Shown here: positions 27,776-35,866 of the stretch, piece after piece | Layout: each line of letters starts with the position of its first letter | Position numbering within the stretch: the stretch's first letter is position 1 | Origin: Vibrio ezurae NBRC 102218 | GTDB lineage: Bacteria > Pseudomonadota > Gammaproteobacteria > Enterobacterales > Vibrionaceae | Direction of reading: 5' to 3' | DNA length: 64,000 nt | Assembly: GCF_000467185.1 (NCBI RefSeq) | Contig: NZ_BATM01000008.1 | Span: 243,523 to 307,522 of the forward strand | Translations under genes and position numbers: made by a program | Notes under the pieces: model-generated | The model's input: only the letters and a program-made list of their open reading frames with translations | Told to the model about the DNA's origin: nothing | Database searches by the model: none

Positions 27776-29320
27776 GTGCGCTTAGAAGTATTGTGTGAAG
27801 ATCGCTTAGGCTTAACCCGCGAATTATTAGATATTCTTACCTCGCAAAATTTAGATTTACGAGGTATCGATATTGATCCTATCGGTATTATTTATCTCAA
27901 TTGCCCAGAGTTAGATTTTGACTCTTTCAGCACCTTGATGGCACAAATTAGACGCATTGAAGGGGTGTCTGATGTTCGACGTATCGGCTTTATGCCAAGC
28001 GAAAGAAAGAACACAGAACTGACAGCGGTACTGGATAATTTATCTGAGGCTTTGTTGTCGGTCAGCCTTAAGGGGCAAATTGATATGGCCAACCAAAAGG
28101 CCAAACAATTGTTCCAAAATAGTGATGCACCGTTGTTGGGATCACAGCTAAGTCAGATCTTGCCGCAATTCACTTATCAAAGCTGGTTAGATAATGGTGC
28201 TGAGCGCAACAAACAGCCCGTCGTTATCGCAGGGATTGACTATCAAATGGAGATTATCCCTGTTCACTTACAACAAGATAGTGAAACGTCTGTTCATGCC
28301 AGTACGGTTTTTCAACTCAGGCAGTCGCGTTACGAAGCCAGCGATGCAGAGTCAGTTGCTGATCATGATCCATTAGGTTTTGAGCACTTTGTTGGTACAT
28401 CAAGTCGTCACAAGGCACTAATTACTCAAGCTAAAAAACTGTCAATGCTGGATCAGCCTTTGTTAATAGAAGGTGATACTGGCACGGGCAAAGAGATGCT
28501 CGCTCGTGCTTGTCACGCTCGCTCTCATCGCTCAACTCACCCCTTTATTGTTCTAAGCTGTGCCTCTATGCCTGATGATGTAGCGGAGACAGAGTTATTT
28601 GGTCATGCCGATGGTGCAATAAATCAAGGTAAGCCACATAAAGGTATTTTTGAAAATGCCGATGGTGGCACGGTATTTTTGGATGAAATTGGCGAAATGT
28701 CGGCACATTTACAAAGTAAGTTGTTACGATTTTTGCAAGATGGCACCTTTAGAAGAGTTGGCGAAGACAAAGAAGTCAGCGTGAATGTACGCGTAATCGC
28801 ATCGACCCGACATACGCTAGAGCAATTGATTGAATCTGGCTCATTCCGCCAAGATCTATACTTTAGATTGAATGTACTCAATTTGAAGATCCCGCCATTG
28901 CACGAGAGACCGTCTGACATTGCTCCATTATTAGACATGCTGCTGGTGAAGCACTGTTCACAATTGAGTATTGAGAAGCCAAGTTGTTCGACAACCTTGA
29001 TGGATGCATTGGTCAGTTATCGCTGGCCGGGGAATATACGCGAGTTGGATAATGCGGTTCTACGTGGTTTAACGGAGCTTGATGGTGCGCAGTTGTTAAC
29101 TAAGCATTTCCATCTACCCACATTAGATAATTTAAATAACGCTGAAACAAAACTGGATATGGATGGTTCGCTTGATCAGATAATGAAGCGCCATGAATCT
29201 CAGGTATTAGATAAACTTTATCAAGCCTTTCCGTCCAGCCGTAAGCTTGCGAAACGATTGAACGTTTCGCATACCTCAATTGCGAATAAACTTCGTGATT
29301 ACAATATCGGAAAGAAATAA
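27776..29320 (+). CDS. tyrR: Transcriptional regulator TyrR
   Basis: Regulator of aromatic amino acid synthesis and transport genes. 514 residues: N-terminal ACT domain (MRLEVLCEDRLGLTRELLDIL), a PAS-like segment (about 78-190), a sigma-54-type AAA+ domain from about 205 (Walker A GDTGTGKE, Walker B GGTVFLDEIGEM) and a C-terminal helix-turn-helix (SRKLAKRLNVSHTSIANKLRDY). The GAFTGA loop is replaced (GHADGAINQG), as in other TyrR proteins that work on sigma-70 promoters. Start is GTG; the overlapping ATG two bases earlier meets a stop within four codons. Confidence 0.95.
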   Translation: MRLEVLCEDRLGLTRELLDILTSQNLDLRGIDIDPIGIIYLNCPELDFDSFSTLMAQIRRIEGVSDVRRIGFMPSERKNTELTAVLDNLSEALLSVSLKGQIDMANQKAKQLFQNSDAPLLGSQLSQILPQFTYQSWLDNGAERNKQPVVIAGIDYQMEIIPVHLQQDSETSVHASTVFQLRQSRYEASDAESVADHDPLGFEHFVGTSSRHKALITQAKKLSMLDQPLLIEGDTGTGKEMLARACHARSHRSTHPFIVLSCASMPDDVAETELFGHADGAINQGKPHKGIFENADGGTVFLDEIGEMSAHLQSKLLRFLQDGTFRRVGEDKEVSVNVRVIASTRHTLEQLIESGSFRQDLYFRLNVLNLKIPPLHERPSDIAPLLDMLLVKHCSQLSIEKPSCSTTLMDALVSYRWPGNIRELDNAVLRGLTELDGAQLLTKHFHLPTLDNLNNAETKLDMDGSLDQIMKRHESQVLDKLYQAFPSSRKLAKRLNVSHTSIANKLRDYNIGKK

Positions 29321-29353
29321 GTGGATAGAGGTTGGCAGAAATAGGTAACACGA

Positions 29354-29947
29354 ATGTTTTTTACGTATAAACCAACAGTGGTCGCCAAAGAGTATTCGTC
29401 GCAGCGTGTTACGATACGCTCAGTAGGTGCGACGGACGCCAAAATACTGTGTGAATATTTTGTGCGCAATAAAGCGTTTTTAAAACCTTGGGACCCTATT
29501 CGAGATGACGCATTTTATACCATTGTGGGATGGAAATATAAAATTACGCGGCTAGCGGAGCTTGAAAAACTGAGGCAGGGTTTGTATCTACTGATTTTAA
29601 ATGCAGAACAAACACGCGTGCTTGGCATTATCACGTTCAGTAATATTGTGGGTTATCCATTCCATTGCTGTAATTTAGGCTATTCATTAGACGAAGAAGA
29701 GCAGGGACAAGGCTTGATGTATCACAGTTTAATCAAAGCCTGTGAATTTGCATTCTCAACGTATAAACTGCATCGCATTCAAGCTTCATATTTACCACAC
29801 AATCTGCGCAGTGCTCAGGTGTTGCGACGTTTAGGTTTTGTCAAGGAAGGTGTGGCTAAAGATTATCTTTTAATTGACGGGCGTTGGCAGGATCATGTGC
29901 TGAGCTCATTAACGAATCATCAATGGAAAGCGGCATGCAAAGATTAA
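29354..29947 (+). CDS. GNAT acetyltransferase, RimJ/RimL type
   Basis: 197 residues. RimJ-like features: VRNKAFLKPWDPIRDDAFYT near the N-terminus, GYSLDEEEQGQGLMYHSLIKA as the acetyl-CoA loop, and HRIQASYLPHNLRSAQVLRRLGFVKEGVAKDYLLIDGRWQDHV at the end. Such enzymes acetylate N-termini of ribosomal or other proteins. It follows tyrR by 33 bases and overlaps the next gene, so it may share that transcript. Confidence 0.87.
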   Translation: MFFTYKPTVVAKEYSSQRVTIRSVGATDAKILCEYFVRNKAFLKPWDPIRDDAFYTIVGWKYKITRLAELEKLRQGLYLLILNAEQTRVLGIITFSNIVGYPFHCCNLGYSLDEEEQGQGLMYHSLIKACEFAFSTYKLHRIQASYLPHNLRSAQVLRRLGFVKEGVAKDYLLIDGRWQDHVLSSLTNHQWKAACKD

Positions 29948-30525
29948 ATCAGCAACTTGAACTGTTGATAGAAATCGATCAACTGAAAAATGTATTACGG
30001 CGTACTCGCGTTAAGAGCGCGCAAGGCCGCTTGGAAAACAGTGCTGAGCATAGCTGGCACGTCGCAACGATGGCGCTACTTACCCAAGAGCATGCGAACA
30101 GTCAGGTGGATGTCAGTCGCGTATTAAAAATGTTATTGCTGCACGATGTTGTCGAGATTGATGCTGGTGATACCTTTGTTTACGATGCTGTTGCATCGCA
30201 GCAACAGGCGCAAAAAGAGCTGCAAGCAGCGGATCGCCTATTTGGATTTTTACCTGAAGATCAGCGCATTGAGCTGCGCGCCATTTGGGATGAATTTGAA
30301 GCGGCGAACAGTGATGATGCTAAATTCGCCAAAGCGCTAGACCGCTTTATTCCTATGTTCCTGAATTATCATAATCAAGGTCAGAGCTGGGTGGAGCATC
30401 AAGTTAAGCGCAGTCAAGTTATCGCAATAAACAGTCGCATTCAACAAGGCTCAGAAACCTTGTGGCAGAAAGCGTTACAAATCATAGATGAAGCCGTCGC
30501 TAATGGCTGGCTAAAAGACGAGTAA
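29935..30525 (+). CDS. HD-domain nucleotidase-like protein (YfbR/HDDC2 type)
   Basis: Metal-dependent phosphohydrolase of the HD superfamily, similar to YfbR-type 5'-deoxynucleotidases. 196 residues from the ATG at 29935, which has GGAAAG just upstream; an ATG at 29923 is the alternative. Metal ligands appear as His in AEHSWHVA and the HD pair in LLLHDVVEIDAGDTF, with a later Asp in ALDRFIP. It overlaps the acetyltransferase gene by 13 bases and is followed one base later by the DUF2947 gene. Substrate inferred only from family. Confidence 0.85.
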   Translation: MQRLNQQLELLIEIDQLKNVLRRTRVKSAQGRLENSAEHSWHVATMALLTQEHANSQVDVSRVLKMLLLHDVVEIDAGDTFVYDAVASQQQAQKELQAADRLFGFLPEDQRIELRAIWDEFEAANSDDAKFAKALDRFIPMFLNYHNQGQSWVEHQVKRSQVIAINSRIQQGSETLWQKALQIIDEAVANGWLKDE

Positions 30526-30526
30526 T

Positions 30527-31000
30527 ATGGATTATATATCTTTAGATGACTATTCACGTAAGTGGATCTTTACCCATCAATCAATGCCTATTCCTGAGCA
30601 GGACTTAGCAGCGATTATGCCAATGACGCAAGCTAAGAGCTCTGTGTTTTGGAAAGACAATATCAGCAAACAAAGCCCAGATGCAGAGCGTATGAGCAGC
30701 CAAGATTGGGCTACATCTAATCAAAACTGGCTTGATTCAGTGAATTGGATGAGTAATTGGGAGTCAGACGATCAAGGCTTGCCGGATGAAATCTTTGAGC
30801 ACATTGATTGGCAAGATGATGTAACTGTGTATTTTTGTTATGAAAAGTACAACGTGATTCAAACCACTTGGTCAATCTTTAAAGCGCACTGGAAAAACTT
30901 CCTATTCTTTGATGACGGCCCAATTTTAGTGGCTCGTCGTCGCAAGCAAGCCTTATGGTTTACCTCCGACGGCCAAGTTAAATTAGGTAATCGTCCTTAA
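30527..31000 (+). CDS. DUF2947 family protein
   Basis: Cytosolic protein of 157 residues, rich in Trp and acidic residues, with no membrane or signal segment. MDYISLDDYSRKWIFTHQ at the N-terminus and FLFFDDGPILVARRRKQALWF near the C-terminus are features I associate with DUF2947. Function unknown. The ATG lies one base after the stop of the HD-domain gene, so they are surely co-translated. Confidence 0.75.
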   Translation: MDYISLDDYSRKWIFTHQSMPIPEQDLAAIMPMTQAKSSVFWKDNISKQSPDAERMSSQDWATSNQNWLDSVNWMSNWESDDQGLPDEIFEHIDWQDDVTVYFCYEKYNVIQTTWSIFKAHWKNFLFFDDGPILVARRRKQALWFTSDGQVKLGNRP

Positions 31001-31022
31001 GCCATATGCCTTGTTAGAAAAG

Positions 31023-31060
31023 CGAATACTCATTGTATAAAGCATCACAATGAGTATTCG
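31023..31060. terminator. Convergent-gene hairpin
   Basis: Perfect 14-bp inverted repeat CGAATACTCATTGT / ACAATGAGTATTCG with a 10-base loop, between the convergent DUF2947 and msrAB genes. No T-run on either side, so its action as a terminator is likely but unproven. Confidence 0.6.
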
Positions 31061-31108
31061 GTTAAAGGAAACTATGTTGCTGGTTTAACTTAAATCACTT
31101 CAATCTGA

Positions 31109-32260
31109 CTAAAACAGCGATAGATATTGTTCATACCCCATAGCCGCTAACTGCTCTTTAGGGATGAACTTCAGCGATGCTGAATTAATGCAGTATCTTA
31201 GCCCCGTTGGCTCGGGTCCATCTTCAAATACATGCCCCAAATGAGAGTCTGCAAAACGACTTCTTAGCTCAACTCGCGTATAAAAAAGCTTATTGTCTTT
31301 GTGCTCAGTAATAAACTGCTTGTCGATTGGCTTGGTAAAGCTTGGCCAACCGGTACCAGATTTGTATTTATCCGTTGAACTAAACAAAGGTTCACCAGAG
31401 ACGATATCTACGTAAATTCCGGCTCGTTTATTATCCCAATACTCGTTTTTGAAAGGGCGCTCAGTACCTTCTTGCTGAGTGACATAATATTGCATTTCTG
31501 TAAGCATCTGTTTAATTTTAGCATCGCTGGGTTTGCTGTAAGTCTTAGTGCTCGACATACTGCTCGACATTTTCCCTGCATGGCTATTGGCTTCAATCAT
31601 AGCGATGAGAGTCATGTTTTTCTGTTTTCTATCTTTACCAAAAATAGAATCTAAATAGCGATCACGCCCAGAGCCGTGACGGTAGTATTTATAACGAATC
31701 GGATTCTTTTTGTAATAATCTTGATGATACTCTTCTGCTTTCCAAAACGTGGTGTATTGAATCAGTTCAGTTTTGATTGGCTTCTTATAGATGCCTAAAG
31801 CGTCAACGTCTTGGATAAACTGAGTTGCGATATCGAATTGCTGCTTATTGTGATAAAAAATAGCAGGGCGATAATGAGCGCCTCGGTCTACAAACGAACC
31901 TTTATCATCGGTAGGGTCCATATGGCGAAACAGTTGGTCGAGTACCTGTACATAGCTGACTTTATCCGCATCGTACTTCACTTGTATGGCTTCAATATGC
32001 CCTGTTTTACCTGCCGCTACTTGCTTGTAAGTTGGGTTTTTCTCTGTGCCACCGGCATAGCCCGACACCACATCGATAACGCCCGGCAGTTTTTCTAAAT
32101 CAGCTTCAGTACACCAAAAACAACCACCGGCTAAGGTTGCGGTTTTAACGTTGCTAGCATCAGTCATTTTTTGATCATCAGCCACTGACGGCGCCGAAAT
32201 CATCCAAGCCAAAGGTAGCGCCAGTGCCACCCCAAGAAGAGCAGTAGAGAGCCGTTTCAT
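31109..32260 (-). CDS. msrAB: Exported MsrA-MsrB fusion, peptide methionine sulfoxide reductase
   Basis: Repairs both S and R epimers of methionine sulfoxide. 383 residues. A signal peptide ([10 protein letters not shown]... to about SVADD, residue 29) sends it to the periplasm. MsrA comes first, with catalytic Cys47 in [10 protein letters not shown] and [14 protein letters not shown] linker near 205-250 joins MsrB, with [23 protein letters not shown] and catalytic Cys357 in [11 protein letters not shown]. MsrB lacks the CxxC zinc pairs, as is usual for this type. No thioredoxin-like N-domain is fused, unlike neisserial PilB. Confidence 0.94.
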   Translation of the reverse strand: MKRLSTALLGVALALPLAWMISAPSVADDQKMTDASNVKTATLAGGCFWCTEADLEKLPGVIDVVSGYAGGTEKNPTYKQVAAGKTGHIEAIQVKYDADKVSYVQVLDQLFRHMDPTDDKGSFVDRGAHYRPAIFYHNKQQFDIATQFIQDVDALGIYKKPIKTELIQYTTFWKAEEYHQDYYKKNPIRYKYYRHGSGRDRYLDSIFGKDRKQKNMTLIAMIEANSHAGKMSSSMSSTKTYSKPSDAKIKQMLTEMQYYVTQQEGTERPFKNEYWDNKRAGIYVDIVSGEPLFSSTDKYKSGTGWPSFTKPIDKQFITEHKDNKLFYTRVELRSRFADSHLGHVFEDGPEPTGLRYCINSASLKFIPKEQLAAMGYEQYLSLF

Positions 32261-32494
32261 ATGAGACCTCGTTGTTTCATTGACAGTTTCTTATAGGACA
32301 GAGGCAACTGAGAAAAACTTTCAAGTATAAGGATAATTATTGTGCAATTTTGATGGTTTAGCATGTATTTGCAGATATTTATAAGGTCACGAGAGCATCA
32401 TTCTAACGGTAAATGTAGGGTGCAAAATTTGTCACAGGTAATCCAATGGATTATAGCTTGTTAATTATTATACAGGGGAGTTGTCAGAACAAAA

Positions 32495-32542
32495 ATGCAA
32501 CGTCTTGGTGAATTTATCGGGCACTACAGGAGACAAGTATGA
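32495..32542 (+). other. 15-codon upstream frame coupled to the HTH gene
   Basis: A short frame (MQRLGEFIGHYRRQV) whose TGA overlaps the next ATG as ATGA. The ribosome site of the HTH gene (AGGAG) lies inside it. It could be a coupled leader peptide or chance. Confidence 0.3.
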
Positions 32543-32823
32543 CTAGCGCATTTGAAAGTATTCAACAAGGTCTGCTAGAGGCGGTTGAATTTGCTGAAGG
32601 CAAGACAAAAGGGGCAACCGTTCATCAATTTGATGCAGTGGATGTGAAAGCGCTTCGTCATAATGTGGCAATGACACAAGCAGAATTTGCATCTACGTTT
32701 GGTATTAGTCTGGGCACGTTACGCCATTGGGAGCGTGGTGATAGAACGCCAAGAGGTCCGGCGTTGGTGCTATTGAATGTACTTGCCAAAGATCCACAAG
32801 CGGTGATTCGCGCTTTGGCGTAA
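32539..32823 (+). CDS. NadS/HigA-like helix-turn-helix protein
   Basis: DNA-binding protein of 94 residues. The C-terminal Cro/C1-type HTH (MTQAEFASTFGISLGTLRHWERGDRTPRGPALVLLNVL) is characteristic of NadS/HigA-type antitoxins and of related solitary regulators. AGGAG precedes the ATG. No RelE/HigB-type toxin gene lies upstream or downstream: the 278 bases upstream hold only a 15-codon frame. It is therefore an orphan antitoxin or a plain regulator. Confidence 0.8.
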   Translation: MTSAFESIQQGLLEAVEFAEGKTKGATVHQFDAVDVKALRHNVAMTQAEFASTFGISLGTLRHWERGDRTPRGPALVLLNVLAKDPQAVIRALA

Positions 32824-32866
32824 GTAATTTGATGTATACGGTATTATTACTCCCAACTATCTACCA

Positions 32867-32894
32867 CATTTGATACCGAAAACGATATCAAATG
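32867..32894. terminator. Convergent-gene hairpin
   Basis: CATTTGATA / TATCAAATG, 9 bp with a 10-base loop, between the HTH gene and the convergent Hsp70 gene. No strong T-run. Confidence 0.45.
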
Positions 32895-32937
32895 CAAAAT
32901 AGAAGGGAGCATTTTAGCGGATTGGCTATTCGTCTTT

Positions 32938-35796
32938 CTATTCTTCTTTAAGGTCTTCTTTAAGCAACTGCAATCCAGCGGGTAGGGTATCACCGAAGGC
33001 TTTTTGTGCTTCTTCTTGATCAAACGATTCTTCACTATTAAGCAGGTGTAGCCAAGTTTGCGGCACTTTGCTGGTGGTGATTTTATCGATGACTTGCGCG
33101 CGATACTCTTCTGAAATATCTAACGTTCTATCACCGGTTTTACAAGACATCATTACCGCTGCGAAAGCGGCCATTTTTTGCTTGTTCCAATCTAGATCTA
33201 ACAAGGTTTTTAACCAACCTTGAACGTCCGTGACAGGAATAACGTTGTGCTGACTGCCATACAGTGGCCTGCGGTTAGCCAGTCTTGCCAGTGCCCACCA
33301 GTGTGCATCACGATAGCTATCCATATTGCAGGCTTTGCTGATAAACCAGTTTGCTAACAAGGTTTTATCGTCAAAGTGCAGTCGCTCAAGGGAAGCAGAC
33401 AAACGCACCATAGCTTCATAACCTTGCTCATGGGCTAACTTGGCAGATTGCGGATTTTTTAATGCGCCGGGGTGTAAGTATTTCGCAATATCGGCAAGGA
33501 TGGTTTCTTGCTGTTCTTGATTTAAACCGCCACTGACACGACGCCAGAATATCCACCAATCACTCCATCCTTGTTGGTTTTTAAACTGTATGCTTTGTTG
33601 ATACAAAGGCCACACTTGTTCCATGCGCCATGAATCTACTGGATCGCCAAAGCCGGGTCTTAGGCTATAGCCAGCAAGACGTAGCCAGTTTTTCTCGTGC
33701 GGTTCAGAGCGGCGACGGCGTTTTTTACCTAAAGCAAACGCATCGAAAATATGGCGTGACGTGGTCACGTCCCAGTTATCTCGTTTTCCTAAGTTGCGCT
33801 CCAATTGCTTGGCGAGCATCTTGATTTCTTTAACGTCGGTTTGCTTCTTACTACCACTGTAGAGCTTGGAAATTAGTTCTTTTGATTGCTGTAAGTTAGC
33901 GGGGATTTCTTGCTCTTGCACCGCTTTTTGATTACGCACTTCAAACTCCACTTGCCAGCGAGCCGTGTCATCGTTAATGTCCACACATTCTAATTGCAGT
34001 GTGCCGACCTCGGTCAGTTTACTACTAAGTTGCACTTCAACGCGGCGTTTCTGATTGGCTGATAGGGTTTCACTATCTTCAACTTTGCCGCTGTCTAGCG
34101 ATGCCACATACGGCGGCAAGGCTTGCATCACATCGCTATCAACGGCATGCAAGGTGCCGTTGTTAGGACTAGAGCCATCATTGAGCGCATCAATGGTGGT
34201 GGTTAATAGGTTAAATCGCACCGGTTGATCTAAGGTCAGGGCGAAGCGTCGTCCGGTAAGGCGAACTTCGGTGCCTTCTTCTGCGCCTTTGCCCAATAAA
34301 CATAAGGCTTGGCTTTTGTTTTTACTTGGCAGATGCAAGAAGTAAGAGCGCGGACTGCCGCCTCCAATTTTCAGCTGTGCGCCACGTCTGGCTTTGCTGT
34401 ACGCTACTGCGCCGTAGGCAACCGCATAATCTGGATGCGGGTTGTCCAATAGGGTGATGGCATCGCCTCGCCAATGCTCAAGCACGGTTTGCATGCGCGC
34501 TTTAATCAGTGGACTGTTAAATGCGCCGCCATTGACCAATAACGCCACAGGAATGGCTTTTTCGTTACTTTGAGATGAACTTTGAGCAGCGTTGTTGGCA
34601 GTGTTTAAAGCATCGTGACAAGCCGCTTGGTGCTGATTTAAGAACTGTGCCACATGCTTGGTGATAGCAGGGTCTGAAACATAAGGCAGGCCAAATTCCA
34701 CCACAGCGCTACGTTTATGATTCGGTAACTGGTCAAATTCAATGTCAGGGAAAAAGCCTTCTAAGCCCAACTCCTGAACTTCTTGTTTGCTCAGAGCCAC
34801 ACTTCGTGCGCCACCAATAAGACGTGAACCGCCGCCAAGTAAGGTCACTTTACCTTCTTCGGGCGCGTTTACCCCAAGCAAAGTTTCTTTTACGCGGCGC
34901 GTTTGCGAAATGAGTTTACCCAAAGCTTGCGCTTTCATTGGGGTTTTATTGTTTAGCTTTTGCTCGCTAATGTGCGCAAGGGCTAAGTCAATATTGTCAC
35001 CACCGAGCATTAAGTGCTCGCCCACACCGATGCGACTAAGGCTTAGCTGATTATCGGTGTAGTTGGCTTTGATTAAACTAAGGTCAGTAGTACCGCCGCC
35101 CACATCACAAATTAAGATCAGCGGAATGTCGGATAAATCTGGGTTTTGTTGCTGCTCAAAGCGCGCGTACCAGTCATAACAGGCCGCTTGTGGTTCTTCG
35201 AGCAGTAATACTGAATCTAATCCCGCAAGGCGCGCCGCTTTTAAAGTGAGGTTGCGCGCGGTTTCGTCAAAAGAGGCAGGAACGGTAATCACCACTTCTT
35301 GCTCTTCCAGTCGGTTGATTGGGTTTTGATGATTCCAAGCCAGACGAATATGATTTAAGTAACTGGCACTGGCAATAACTGGTGAGATTTTATCAACGTC
35401 ATCGGCGCCCGCCCAAGGCAGAATGTCGGATTCTCTATCCACATTGCTGTGTGACAGCCAACTTTTGGCACTGGATACTTGGCGACCTTCGACTTGCGAG
35501 CCAAGCTCACGAGCCCACTCACCAATAATCACTTGCTCAATGTCACCGTCTACGCTGTGTTGCTCCCAAGGCAGTTGCAGTGACTCACTGGAAAACTGTT
35601 GCTTGGTGGCGTGAAAACGAAAAGAGGGCAGCTGCGGCCTTTTTGCCACTTCACCTTGTCCAACTAACTGCGGTATTTCAAACAGTTGTAACGGCGACTC
35701 TTTAAGAGGTTCATTGTTTTCACAAAAGGCGACAACGGTATTGGTTGTGCCTAAATCGATGCCAACTAGAAAGCGAGATTTTTTTGACGATGCCAT
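32938..35796 (-). CDS. Atypical large Hsp70 family protein (probable DUF3731 C-terminus)
   Basis: 952 residues, far longer than DnaK (about 640). The Hsp70 ATPase domain is clear: phosphate-1 VGIDLGTTNTVVAF at residues 12-25, phosphate-2 LICDVGGGTTDLSL near 230, and an adenosine-type segment around NPHPDYAVAYGAVAY. A short beta domain may follow. The last 300 residues, starting near KKRRRRSEPHEKNWLRLAGYSLRPGFGDP, are an alpha-helical domain that I associate with DUF3731. No J-domain or GrpE-like gene is nearby. It is the last gene of the DUF2760-Hsp70-Hsp70 operon, behind a 70-base gap with a strong hairpin. Function unknown. Confidence 0.87.
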   Translation of the reverse strand: MASSKKSRFLVGIDLGTTNTVVAFCENNEPLKESPLQLFEIPQLVGQGEVAKRPQLPSFRFHATKQQFSSESLQLPWEQHSVDGDIEQVIIGEWARELGSQVEGRQVSSAKSWLSHSNVDRESDILPWAGADDVDKISPVIASASYLNHIRLAWNHQNPINRLEEQEVVITVPASFDETARNLTLKAARLAGLDSVLLLEEPQAACYDWYARFEQQQNPDLSDIPLILICDVGGGTTDLSLIKANYTDNQLSLSRIGVGEHLMLGGDNIDLALAHISEQKLNNKTPMKAQALGKLISQTRRVKETLLGVNAPEEGKVTLLGGGSRLIGGARSVALSKQEVQELGLEGFFPDIEFDQLPNHKRSAVVEFGLPYVSDPAITKHVAQFLNQHQAACHDALNTANNAAQSSSQSNEKAIPVALLVNGGAFNSPLIKARMQTVLEHWRGDAITLLDNPHPDYAVAYGAVAYSKARRGAQLKIGGGSPRSYFLHLPSKNKSQALCLLGKGAEEGTEVRLTGRRFALTLDQPVRFNLLTTTIDALNDGSSPNNGTLHAVDSDVMQALPPYVASLDSGKVEDSETLSANQKRRVEVQLSSKLTEVGTLQLECVDINDDTARWQVEFEVRNQKAVQEQEIPANLQQSKELISKLYSGSKKQTDVKEIKMLAKQLERNLGKRDNWDVTTSRHIFDAFALGKKRRRRSEPHEKNWLRLAGYSLRPGFGDPVDSWRMEQVWPLYQQSIQFKNQQGWSDWWIFWRRVSGGLNQEQQETILADIAKYLHPGALKNPQSAKLAHEQGYEAMVRLSASLERLHFDDKTLLANWFISKACNMDSYRDAHWWALARLANRRPLYGSQHNVIPVTDVQGWLKTLLDLDWNKQKMAAFAAVMMSCKTGDRTLDISEEYRAQVIDKITTSKVPQTWLHLLNSEESFDQEEAQKAFGDTLPAGLQLLKEDLKEE

Positions 35797-35824
35797 AGTG
35801 TTAACTCAGAGCAGAATGGGGGAA

Positions 35825-35851
35825 AACAGCACCGAAGAGCTCGGTGCTGTT
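35825..35851 (-). terminator. Intercistronic hairpin between the two Hsp70 genes
   Basis: Perfect 11-bp stem AACAGCACCGA / TCGGTGCTGTT with a 5-base loop. On the minus strand it is followed by TTTTCCCCC, so it resembles a weak terminator inside the operon. It could reduce expression of the distal Hsp70 or protect the upstream mRNA. Confidence 0.65.
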
Positions 35852-35866
35852 ATGGGAGAGTATAGT

